A program made the position numbers and the translations under genes. From assembly GCA_946902875.1 (NCBI GenBank), contig OX336348.1, forward strand, positions 18,253,741 through 18,317,740: a stretch of 64,000 nucleotides of DNA. Direction: 5' to 3'. A model generated the notes under the pieces. It did not search any database. It was not told where the DNA came from and saw only the letters and a list, made by a program, of their open reading frames with translations. The DNA is from Nematopogon swammerdamellus (taxonomy: Eukaryota > Arthropoda > Insecta > Lepidoptera > Adelidae). Numbering within the stretch: position 1 is the stretch's first letter; every line of letters begins with the position of its first letter. Positions 10,888 through 19,809 of the stretch are shown piece after piece.

Positions 10888-11877
10888 TGGAAGTGGAATT
10901 TGAAGTTTTATAAGGATCGGCGTAATGAAACAACTGCAACAGGGATACTAGAGTTGCTTAAGAATTGCCAAGAGTCAATTTCCCAATGTATCGAAGATGG
11001 ACGATACAAGACGATACTACTGGATTATGAACGTTTTTCGGCGTTCGCTTACGAACTATATTTAAACAAAAGAAAATGAAACCTTGAAAAGCTTCTTTTA
11101 AAACTAAATTCAATAATAAAATATTCTGATGCAATCCTTTCCATATTACAAAGAAAAGTGCAGAAGTTAAACTTATCGACCTATGCAGAAATTGTACTGA
11201 ATGTTGTGTCAGAATTAAATTTCAGTAATCAACAAGGTATGCAACAATATAGAGATAGTTTCAGAGCTATTCCGCTAAATCTTAGTATGATAGCCGACAA
11301 CATATTCAAACGCAAATTACAAATTCCAAAGAGCACTGGGCTGTGCAGTCTATACAGCCAGTTTGTGTTGGACAAGTTCGAAATATACCAACGAAAAAAT
11401 GCCAGCAGCAACGACAGCAGCATCGTTGTTCAAGAGCAAAGTAAAAGAGAGATCATGACACTGCAAAGAGTACATCGTGAGTTGGCCTTCAAGTTGTTAT
11501 TACCAGACTTCTACAAGAATAACATTCTGCCAGAAACGGCTCAGCTCGCAAATGACGAATGGACGCGAATAGGACTCGTGCGATACGAGTTAAGTCTTGA
11601 TTTCTTCCATCACACATACGCTGAGTACTTTTTGAGTGAATATTTATTTTACAATTCTATCAACGAACATATTCTGAAGCAATTATTGTATAATATATGT
11701 GTCAGCGAAGACTATCGTGCAGTGCGACTCTTTTTAAATACACTATTGCTATCTGATGATAACGCGAATACAATGAAGGGAGTGAGGATATTGCAACACA
11801 ATAATTGTGTTTACGGAATAACGGTGTCAGCGGATTTACGGAACTTGTCGGTAATTATTACCGACACGGTTCCGTAA
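10888..11877 (+). pseudogene. NACHT C-terminal helical region
   Basis: Still frame 1, interrupted by a TGA at 11077-11079. From 11158 it is open to TAA 11875. Segments such as FRAIPLNLSMIADNIF, SLYSQFVLDKFEIYQ, ANDEWTRIGLVRYEL and FFHHTYAEYFLSEYLF follow the pattern I know from the winged-helix/helical part of insect NACHT-ankyrin proteins, including the aromatic FxHxTxAEY signature. The last about 17 codons come from a near-perfect hairpin (11829-11884) and are not ancestral coding sequence. A GTG at 11158 is not a credible start. Confidence 0.75.
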
Positions 11878-12572
11878 ATCCGCTCTTCGTAGCAGTGCGG
11901 GAAAGGATTTTAGGTTTCGTGAAGTTCGTTCTGAATATTTTTGGAGTTGACTATAACATATTATTTGAGAACGGCATATCTATCTTAAGTAATATAAATG
12001 ACGCTGAAACCATCACAATACTTTTAGACTTTACAGAAAACGATACAGAACTGTTCGACCAGCTACTCTTTTCGAAAAACTCACCTGCGCTACACATGAT
12101 ACGTACAAATGAAGTAGCCCAGACTCTGCTGGAACGCATCAAAAAGAATCCCTGTTTATTTAGAAAAGTTATACTTTGCGTCGATGTCGAGGGCAGGTCA
12201 GTGCTGCATCTTCAGTATGATGACGTAACTATCATAAAAACTATACTAGAGATGGTGCGACACGACAAAGAACTGCTCGAGGACTTGGTTTATCTCAGAG
12301 ATACAGAAGGAAGAACAGCTCTACACGTTGCGATTAAAAACAAAAATAAAAAAATTACCCAAGCTTTGCTAGAAGCTACCAAGCCACATGACGATTTATT
12401 TAAACAATTTGTAGTTAGCGTGGACGCGTATGATAAATCGGCATTGCAATATGTAAATAATGAGAAGATTGTAAAAACAATACTCGAGTTGGTTCTATGC
12501 AGCGAAGATTTGCTTGAGAATGTGTTACTCATCAAGGACAATGAAGAAAGAACAGCCTTACATAGGCGGTGA
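11805..12572 (+). pseudogene. Start of the C-terminal ankyrin array (frame 3)
   Basis: After the hairpin the frame resumes as ankyrin repeats: NPLFVAVRERILGFVKFVL, then dimers with the alternating signatures GRSVLHLQY...IIKTILEMV and EGRTALHVAIKN...ITQALLEA. One dimer is about 72 residues (about 215 bp). The frame ends at TGA after RTALH because one base is missing near 12560; the next frame continues the same repeat. Ankyrin arrays bind protein ligands; in NACHT proteins the C-terminal repeats are normally the sensor. Confidence 0.8.
11829..11884. repeat. Near-perfect 56-bp hairpin inside the NACHT pseudogene
   Basis: Arms 11829-11854 and 11858-11884 (agcggatttacggaac... and its complement) pair with a 3-base loop, one mismatch and one bulge. 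The coding frame switches from 1 to 3 exactly across it. Such short inverted duplications arise by template switching during replication. It is the probable cause of the first frameshift. Confidence 0.85.
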
Positions 12573-13198
12573 TAAAGGATAATATTAAAGTAACCCATGA
12601 ACTCTTGAAATGCATAAAAAAACCAGATTTGTTGAGACAGATAATACTAAGCATTGACGCGCACGGTAAGTCCGTATTACGTTACGCAATAAGTGATGAA
12701 ATGCAAAAAATAGTATTAAAAATGGTGCAACCTCATGAAGAGTTGAATCAAGATTTGTTACTTGTGAGGGAGAATGAAAGAAGTACGGTGATACACGTTG
12801 CATTGGTGGAGAAAAAGAAAAAAGTAGACAAATACATTTTAGAATTTATAAACAAAAATAACAATTTGCTGGAACAAATTGCACAAAGTGTTGATGTGCA
12901 CAGTGAGTTCGCATTGCGGTACATAACTAATGAAGACATTTTTAAAACTATTCTAAAATTTGTACAAAGCAAAGAGGACCTGTATGAACGTTTGCTGCTT
13001 CTAGGGGACAACGAAGGAGGAACAGTGTTGCACACAGTGCGCAAAAAATATCTTGCGCAAGCGCTCCTACTGGAACGTATACGTATAGAGAAGAACACAA
13101 AATTAATAAAAGAGATGGTCCGAATTGCCGATGCACTCGGTAAATCTGCATTACACATCTTAACTAATGCGGAAATTTTAAAAACTCTACTACAAACT
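12573..13198 (+). pseudogene. Ankyrin array continued (frame 2), cut by a LINE
   Basis: Continues the dimer pattern: IKVTHELLKCIKK, DAHGKSVLRYA, ENERSTVIHVAL, VDVHSEFALRYITN, NEGGTVLHTV, GKSALHILTNAEILKTLLQT. The frame runs into the poly-T of an inserted LINE at 13198. Within this segment there is no stop, so the decay here is confined to the two flanking frame changes and the insertion. Confidence 0.8.
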
Positions 13199-15510
13199 TT
13201 TTTTTTTTTATAGGCAGCCGGCGCGGCTGTCTGTGCCCAATACTTCAACGGAAGATCAGACACAGCCAATAACACCATTCCTCGCGAAACCACGCTCAGA
13301 GAGGCGCCATGCCGGCTATGAGGCGGACAAAAAGGTTGTCGTCTAATTTATTGACACGCCTTTTGAAGATTCCCAGGTTATAGGTGGTGGGGAACACACT
13401 CACCGGAAGACCGTTCCATATTTTCGCCGTTCGACACAGGAAAGATTTCGAAAAACGATGTGTTTTTAGTAGTTGGGTGTCAACAACATATGGATGTTCC
13501 GAGCGAGTCCGGCGGGTGTGGCGGAGACGGATGGGGGCTGGAGGGATGAGAGAAGCCAATTCATCAGAGCAACGTCCATGGTAGTACCTATAGAACAGGC
13601 TAAGAGAACCGATTGTTCGCCTGTGGCCCAATGATTCAAGTCCCTCCGTGAGCTTGGGATCACCAATTAGACGGATGGCGCGCTGGATAGAGTCCAAGGA
13701 CGCCAATAAGTAAAGAGGGCATCCACCCCACAGATGGCTACAGTACTCCATCATCGGGCGAACTTGCGCTTTATATAGCATAAGGAGCTGCGCCGGTGAG
13801 AAGAACCGTCTGCTGCGGTAGAGGACGCCTAATTTCCTAGAGGCAAGTGTGGCTTTGGACTCTATGAAACCCCTAAATCCCACATCCTTGGTCAATTCCA
13901 CGCCCAGGAGGGCCAATTTGTCATTGTTAGGTATGGCCGTACCCTGGAACGTAGCTTGGAAGGGAAACCGGTCGGCCTTGGTAGAGAAGGCGCATGCTTG
14001 AGTTTTGCTGACGTTGAAATCAACAAGGTTCTCGCGGCCCCAGGAGGCTACCTTAACGAGAACATCGTCGACTCTATTAACTGTTTGACGTCGAGCATCA
14101 TCTATGCGCACCTCTCTAGCAGTCCAGTCTTTAGCGTAACCCTCGTCGGCGGTGCTGTCGTCTGCATAACTGTGAATGTTACCTAGGCACAGTAGGTCGT
14201 TAATAAATAACAGGAATAATGTAGGCGACAGCACCGAGCCCTGTGGAACGCCAGCGTTTATTGGGAAATCTACCGATTTTGCACCGTCAATGGTTACAAA
14301 TATGGATCGGTGTCCCAAGATGCTGGCGATCCAATTGCAGAGGGATGAGGGAATACCGTAGGCCGGAAGCTTGCTGAGGAGACCACGCTGCCAAACGCGA
14401 TCAAAAGCCTTAGATATGTCTAAGGCAACTGCCAGCGACTCTCCAAAGTTGTCTAATCTCTCAGCCCACACATGCGTGACATATGCTAGAATATCTCCTG
14501 ATGATCGCTGTTTACGGAAACCGTACTGCTTGTCATCAAGGAGTTTACAAGTTTCTAGATATGTCAGAAGCTGGGTGTTAATAACCCGCTCCATAACCTT
14601 GCAGAGGAGAGAGGTTATCGCAATAGGCCGATAGTTTTTGGGGTCAGCAGAGTTGCCTTTTTTGGGCACTGGTTGGACCGCAGCCTTTCTCCAGCAAGCA
14701 GGCACGATACCGGAGGAAAAAGAGCGCCTAAAGAGACGAGTGAGGATAGGTGTCAATTCAAGTGCACACATTTCAAGCACACGCGCAGCAACGCCGTCAG
14801 GACCACTACTCTTGGAGGCGTCCAACTGACGTAGACTTTTGAAGACCGCCCTGTTATGGAATCGTACCTCACGCATCGATTTATCGCATTGAGGTAACGA
14901 CGGAGGGGTAGCGCCTTGGTCGTCTAAGGTCGAGTTGGAAGCAAAAAGGCGAGCGAATATATTCGCCTTCTCCTTGGCAAGGATAGCGAGTGTTCCATCG
15001 GGACGTTCTAGCGGGGGGGTTGCAGCTCGGCAGAAGTTACGACCGATAGAGTTCGCCAGGGACCAAAACGCACGACTCCCGGTAGGACAGCGTGCGAGTT
15101 TTTGGCTTACTCCTCGGTCGTGCTTAAACTTGTCCAAATCAAGCACACGCTTGCTGGACTTGACAGAAGCATTATAGGCACGCCTCGACTCCACGGACCG
15201 ATCGCACAGCCACCGCTTGAAGGCCTGGTTCTTCGCCTCGACAGCCAAGCGGCATTGACGGTTGAACCAGGGCTTCTGCGTGCCACCGATGGGAACCACA
15301 GAACTTGGAATAAAGTATTCCATGCCCTGTAGTATCACCTCGGCGACAGCTTCGGCGCTCTGAGAGGGGTCCGCGGACCGAAAGCATGTCTCCTGCCAAG
15401 GATAACCTCCGAAAAAAGTGCGGAGGTCGTCCCATTGTGCGGACTTGTAGTGCCAGACAGTGCGAGTACTACTCTCGCGTGTATCCGCATGGTACGCAGT
15501 TGGCACTGTG
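13199..15510 (-). mobile_element. 5'-truncated LINE inserted in the ankyrin-coding region
   Basis: The poly-A tail (poly-T at 13198-13209 on +) marks the 3' end on the left. The open frame reaches the right junction, so the element is truncated inside ORF2. Imperfect duplicates aactctactacaaac (13183-13197) and aactctgttcaaaat (15511-15525) flank it and may be the diverged target duplication. The single long frame suggests a fairly young insertion in an already dying gene. Reverse transcriptase features fit the CR1/Jockey group. Confidence 0.85.
13296..15506 (-). CDS. LINE ORF2 remnant: reverse transcriptase, 736 codons
   Basis: Linker region at residues 1-210, reverse transcriptase about 220-520, C-terminal region to 736. 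Catalytic motifs are present: ALDISKAFD (Asp363), GVPQGSVLSP (419-428) and SYADD (446-450). The C-terminal pattern TAKIWNGLPVSVFP is typical of Jockey/CR1-type LINEs. The apurinic endonuclease and ORF1 are missing, so the nominal ATG at 15506 is only the first Met in a truncated frame. It makes nicked-primed cDNA in intact relatives; alone it cannot transpose. Confidence 0.85.
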   Translation of the reverse strand: MPTAYHADTRESSTRTVWHYKSAQWDDLRTFFGGYPWQETCFRSADPSQSAEAVAEVILQGMEYFIPSSVVPIGGTQKPWFNRQCRLAVEAKNQAFKRWLCDRSVESRRAYNASVKSSKRVLDLDKFKHDRGVSQKLARCPTGSRAFWSLANSIGRNFCRAATPPLERPDGTLAILAKEKANIFARLFASNSTLDDQGATPPSLPQCDKSMREVRFHNRAVFKSLRQLDASKSSGPDGVAARVLEMCALELTPILTRLFRRSFSSGIVPACWRKAAVQPVPKKGNSADPKNYRPIAITSLLCKVMERVINTQLLTYLETCKLLDDKQYGFRKQRSSGDILAYVTHVWAERLDNFGESLAVALDISKAFDRVWQRGLLSKLPAYGIPSSLCNWIASILGHRSIFVTIDGAKSVDFPINAGVPQGSVLSPTLFLLFINDLLCLGNIHSYADDSTADEGYAKDWTAREVRIDDARRQTVNRVDDVLVKVASWGRENLVDFNVSKTQACAFSTKADRFPFQATFQGTAIPNNDKLALLGVELTKDVGFRGFIESKATLASRKLGVLYRSRRFFSPAQLLMLYKAQVRPMMEYCSHLWGGCPLYLLASLDSIQRAIRLIGDPKLTEGLESLGHRRTIGSLSLFYRYYHGRCSDELASLIPPAPIRLRHTRRTRSEHPYVVDTQLLKTHRFSKSFLCRTAKIWNGLPVSVFPTTYNLGIFKRRVNKLDDNLFVRLIAGMAPL

Positions 15511-16024
15511 AACTCTGTTCAAAATTTTTTGGTAGAATTGTTGTTTCTTAGTGACAAGAATGGGCTAATAGTACTTCATAAAGTGATGCGATGCAAAAGA
15601 GTAGCAGATGCACTGTTAGACATCACGAAAACCAATGTCCATTTATTTAAAACAATTTTACATAGCTTCGATAAGAATGGCAAATCCGTCTTATATTATG
15701 CGTCTAAAGAAGAAATTTTAAAAACAATATTAGAAATTATGGAAAGTGACGACGACTTGTATAAAGATATACTACGTTTCAGGTACAATGGAGACAGCAC
15801 TGCGTTACACGTGGCGGTATGCGCTAAAAACGAAAAAGTCATCCAAAATATTTTATAAATATATCACAAATAACTCCGATTGGTTCAAACAAATTGTACT
15901 AAGCGTTGACGTGCACGGTAAATCAGCATTACACTATGTAACTAATAGCGAAATATTAAAAATAATACTAGAACATGTGAAATCACATTTAGACCTGTTA
16001 GAGAATTTGTTGCTTCTTAAAGAC
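15511..16024 (+). pseudogene. Ankyrin array between two insertions
   Basis: The array resumes after the LINE as FLVELLFLSDKNGLIVLHKV, GKSVLYYASKEEILKTILEIM and STALHVAVCAKNEKVIQNIL in frame 1. Near 15853 the frame shifts to 2 and continues ITNNSDWFKQIVLSVD, GKSALHYVTNSEILKIILEHV, DLLENLLLLKDK up to the foldback composite at 16025. The dimer unit is the same as before the LINE. About one ankyrin repeat (30 residues) present in other dimers is missing between here and 18008, so the composite insertion came with a small deletion. Confidence 0.8.
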
Positions 16025-16573
16025 AAAAAAATAGGTAAAAAAACTTTTAAGTTAAACGGTTTTATTAAAAATAAAAAACTAGAAAAAAAACAGCTGTACA
16101 AAAAACCAGAAAATAATAAGGACACTAGCCTGGGCCTTCTTAAGATTTTACGTCTGGGTAAGAAATCGTGCAATACTAGCGTGCTGTCTTCTCATGTCGG
16201 ATGCCAAAGGGCACATTGTGTCGCTGCGTCAGCGGAATAAGTAATAAATTGAGACTTTTAACAGACTAATATAAAAACGTGGGGCGCATGTTATTTATTA
16301 CGCATATTATACGCCCCACGTTTTTATATTAGTCTGTTAAAAGTCTCAATTTATTACTTATTCCGCTGACGCAGCGACACAATGTGCCCTTTGGCATCCG
16401 ACATGAGAAGACAGCACGCTAGTATTGCACGATTTCTTACCCAGACGTAAAATCTTAAGAAGGCCCAGGCTAGTGTCCTTATTATTTTCTGGTTTTTTGT
16501 ACAGCTGTTTTTTTTCTAGTTTTTTATTTTTAATAAAACCGTTTAACTTAAAAGTTTTTTTACCTATTTTTTT
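16025..16573. mobile_element. Foldback palindrome, copy B (complete)
   Basis: Two 262-bp arms (16025-16286 and 16312-16573) are almost perfect reverse complements around a 25-base centre. Landmarks in each arm: ataggtaaaaaaac, ttaaacggtttta, cagctgtac, gggccttcttaagatttta, cgatgccaaagg-like gcacattgtgtcgctgcgtc, and the central cgtggggcg. It has no open frame. Such a palindrome would be cruciform-prone and hard to clone or assemble, yet three copies are resolved in this window. Confidence 0.95.
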
Positions 16574-16599
16574 ATTTAATCGTTTTAGTTTGATTTTTG

Positions 16600-16995
16600 G
16601 CTCGTATCATTCATTACGTAAACTCGTCATCGTTTCCAACTCTCTCATTGCATCTTTGTTACTCGGTTTCTTACCTGTCAATTACTCACAATCAAGCTCC
16701 TCAATACATAACCCTTCTAAAGACTTTGCGCGACTCAATGCAACATACGCTTGACCCTCCTCAAATAGTCTGGAGCCCAAATACACGACAGCACGGTCAA
16801 CAGTACTGCCCTGCATTTTATGGAGAGTGGAGGCCCATGACAAAATTATCGGTAACATCCGTCTCTCAGCTGTTCCATAATTAAACTTTGCTGGAAACTG
16901 TATGGCTTTAGGATGGATAAGGTGTCCGCCGTCTCTTTCAAAATCAATTTGAACAGATGGTATGTCTGTTTCATACTTTTGAATTCGACAAGTAT
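16600..16995 (-). pseudogene. Pif1-type helicase C-terminal remnant, copy B
   Basis: Same minus-strand segment as copy A, with [15 protein letters not shown] and [15 protein letters not shown] motifs. It shares with copy A the early TAA after ELDCE (16682-16684), so A and B descend from one already truncated copy, whereas copy C reads further. It joins the 130-bp array on the right. Confidence 0.75.
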
Positions 16996-18007
16996 GGGAC
17001 ACTCGTCCAAACAAACCAAGTGGGCCCAAACTCGAGGGGGTTACTAGTAACGGTTGAAGAGTTCCACTGTACACCTCCTGACTCCATCATCAGACCCTCG
17101 TCACCAAGTGTATTGGTACAAGTATGGCACACTCGTCCAAACCAACCATATGAGCCCAAACTCGAGGGGGTTAATAGTAACGGTTGAAGAGTTCCACTGT
17201 ACACCTCCTACCTCCATCATCAGACCCTCGTCACCAAGTGTAATGGTTAGAAGTATGGGACACTCGTCCAAACCAACCATATGAGCCCAAACTCGAGGGG
17301 GTTACTAGTAACGGTTGAAGAGTTCCCCGTCCACCTCCTGACTCCATCATCAGACTCTCGTCACCAAGTGTATTGGTAGAAGTATGGGACACTCGTCCAA
17401 ACCAACCAAATGAGCCCAAACTCGAGGGGGTTACTAGTAACGGTTGAAGAGTTCCACTGTACACCTCCTGATTCCATCATCAGACCCTCGTCACCAAGTG
17501 TATTAGTAGAAGTATGGGACACTCGTCCAAACCAACCAAATGAGCCCAAACTCGAGGGGGTTACTAGTAACGGTTGAAGAGTTCCACTGTACACCTCCTG
17601 ACTTCATCATCAGACCCTCGTCACCAAGTATATTGGTAGAACTATGGGACATTCGTCCAAACCAACTAAATGAGCCCAAACTCGAGGGGGTTACTAGTAA
17701 CGGTTGAAGAGTTCCACTGTACACCTCCTGACTCCATCATCAGACTCTCGTCACCAAGTGTGTTGGTAGAAGTATGGGACACTCGTCCAAACCAACCAAA
17801 TCAGCCCAAACTCGAGGGGGTTACTAGTAACGGTTGAAGAGTTCCACTGGACACCTCCTGACTCCATCATCAGACCCTCGTCACCAAGTGTATTGGTAGA
17901 AGTATGGGACACTCTTCCAAACCAACCATATGAGCCCAAATTCGAGGGGGTTACTAGTAACGGTTGAAGAGTTCCACTGGACACCTCCTGACTCCATCAT
18001 CAGACCG
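16996..18007. repeat. 130-bp tandem array B (about 8 units)
   Basis: Units match array A, including CTCGAG and gttactagtaac. Unlike copies A and C, there is no right-end tail: the array stops in catcagacc at about 18004 and ankyrin-coding sequence follows at once. The right end of this composite has therefore been lost, or the junction arose by recombination within the array. Confidence 0.95.
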
Positions 18008-18583
18008 TCGGTAAGCGTCGATAAGCAAGGCAAATCCGCCTTATGTTACGTTACCAATTTCACAATTTTAAAGAGCATGGTAGAAATAATGCAAACTCAT
18101 GATGGTATGTTTCAACATTTGATGCTTCTCAAGGACATTTGGGGAAGAACAGCACTACATACAGCGATTTACAATAATCGAACTGGAGTAGCTAATATTT
18201 TGTTGCAAAGTATCAAAAATAATTCAGATTAAAAAAAATTGTACTTAGCGTTGATGTGCGATGTAAATCTATATTACATGACGCAACCAATGAGAAACTT
18301 GTAAAAATAATACTAGAATACGTGCGGTCTGATGAAGAATTGTTTGAGAAATTGTTACTTCTAAAAGATCAAGAAGGGAGAACAGCAAACACAAAGCTCT
18401 GAGCGTCGGAAAACACGTAGTACAAGCGCTGTTGAAAAGTATGAACGCGAAGCACGATCTAGAACTAATGAGCGAATGATACAGATAGTAATAAATGTGG
18501 TACAGTGTGACAAATTGTTAGAGAAAATTGTTGCTCCTGAGGAACATTATTGGAAGGGCAGGGGTACATGTAGCGATGTCTAT
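18008..18583 (+). pseudogene. Last visible part of the ankyrin array
   Basis: Resumes with VSVDKQGKSALCYVTN and WGRTALHTAIYNN, stops at a TAA near 18230 (after KNNSD), continues IVLSVDVRCKSILHDATNEKLVKIILEYV and EGRTANT, then shifts frame near 18400 (LSVGKHVVQALLKSM) and again near 18520 (LLLLRNIIGRAGVHVAM). The decay is heavier here than upstream. A Ty3/gypsy LTR begins at 18584; no ankyrin sequence reappears after the retroelement nest. Confidence 0.75.
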
Positions 18584-19488
18584 TGTGACGAAGCAGATTA
18601 TTGCTTCTGGCCATATTAGTTTTAAATGTTAGAAAATGAAAAAAGTTAGGTTGTCAGAAAATTTTGACAGCGACAGGAATTTTTTGTTGGGTGGAAAAAA
18701 AAGGAGTGGTGGTGAAAAAAAGGTTTTGAATAATTTGCTCTATATTTAGAGTATACTGCAATCTATTAGAGCAGCTCCGCTCGCTGCAGGCAGGCTAGAC
18801 GTTTATGATAGTTGGGTGCCCCGACGTCGGTATCCACTGCTGGACCGAAAACATTGTGTGGTTAAGCCAGTCAGCCGACGATTTGGTGAGCGTTTGCCGC
18901 AGCAACCACAAGTATCAGCTGCGCACCAGATTTTGCAACAGGACCGCCACAATATACTAGTCCCTTACGTCTTCTCCACCTCGCTCGAATAGACCCAGCC
19001 TTAATTTCAGTTGCGGGGAAGCAGCGCATGCACTCCGATAGCAGTGTCTTCATCGTCCACAACACCGGCCGGATTCGTTATTATGAATTTAGCTAAGTTA
19101 AATTAAGACTAATCAAACTGTAAATCGTGCGTGGAGATGTTTGTGTGTAAACTTTATTTGTGTTGCTAAGTTGCTGTGGCGATCGTGGCAGCAAGCAAGC
19201 AACGTCGCGCTTAGCTTGCTTACCGCGCATGTTCATGCATTAATATTTGTTGTTTACCTTAGCTTACTAAGATTATTGTGGTAGCAGTTGAATTAATTTA
19301 AGCTGAATTAGCGCCAATTTTCCATCACGACTGAGGCCACGAAGGTATCAATTAAATTCTATTAAAAATTTAATCTAGTTTTTTTATTTGACCATCCTTC
19401 CCGGTTTTATTTTTTTTGTCACTCTAGCTACCACCGATTCTCAAACTTTTATTGGCCGGATGGCAGCTGACCCGGGCCGTCCGTGTCA
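18584..19488 (+). repeat. 5' LTR of Ty3/gypsy element 1
   Basis: Starts tgtgacgaagcag and probably ends ccgtgtca just before the primer-binding site. The first 559 bases (to 19142) match the 3' LTR at 24710-25268 without net length change. The rest of the LTR (19143-19488) has no partner in the window, because element 2 replaces it. The 3' boundary is thus inferred from TG...CA and the primer-binding site. Confidence 0.75.
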
Positions 19489-19490
19489 GT

Positions 19491-19508
19491 TGGCATCCCT
19501 GGTGGGGA
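19491..19508 (+). other. Primer-binding site of element 1
   Basis: tggcatccctggtgggga starts with TGG two bases after the inferred LTR end, as expected for pairing with the CCA end of a tRNA primer. I cannot name the tRNA. Confidence 0.55.
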
Positions 19509-19809
19509 AATTTAGTTTGAAATAATTTTGCGGGTTTTTTTTTAATTTGGTTTCTTATCGGTGTTTGTAGTGAGTCGTGGAAGGAGGTCAAACATAGGAA
19601 ATTTTGTAATAGGAAATAATTGTATTGCCTTATGTTCTGATATAGTACGGCCGGTTAGGTTTTTTTCAATGTTTTGTTCGGCGAAGGAACTTGGTCGTGC
19701 AACCGTTTGAGATAAATTTTTATTTTAAATTTTTTTTTACTTTTTTTTCCTTCCTTTTCGCCATTTTTGATTTAACCTACATTATTATTATACACGTATT
19801 GCAGTCACA

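Larger units (their letters stand above)
7852..18583 (+). pseudogene. Decayed ANK - nuclease-like - NACHT - ANK gene
   Basis: One ancestral gene can be followed for 10.7 kb. Order: N-terminal ankyrin repeats, a PD-(D/E)xK-like segment, a long linker, a NACHT NTPase with its helical arm, then at least nine or ten ankyrin dimers. Frame 1 is kept from 7852 to 11877 with three in-frame stops (8932, 10885, 11077); later parts change frame at about 11805-11877, 12560, 15853, 18400 and 18440. A LINE (13199-15510) and a composite repeat (16025-18007) interrupt it, and a Ty3/gypsy LTR cuts it at 18584. Families of this type are known from many insects as uncharacterised proteins. Here it is almost surely non-functional, though upstream segments could still be transcribed. 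Confidence 0.85.

Noticed and set aside
7852..13198. Recent transfer of the NACHT gene from a bacterial symbiont
   Set aside because: Codon use and AT content match the surroundings, the protein follows a pattern I know from insects, and there are insect LINE and foldback insertions. A very old transfer cannot be excluded.
12748..13293. 181-residue minus-strand frame opposite the ankyrin region
   Set aside because: Shadow of the ankyrin-coding strand; Ser/Cys-rich with no domain.
13956..15332. Plus-strand frames across the 13-15 kb LINE
   Set aside because: Antisense shadows of the reverse transcriptase gene.
16425..16754. Hydrophobic 109-residue frame in the foldback
   Set aside because: Made of the palindrome arm and helicase antisense; the same peptide appears on the other strand because the DNA is palindromic.
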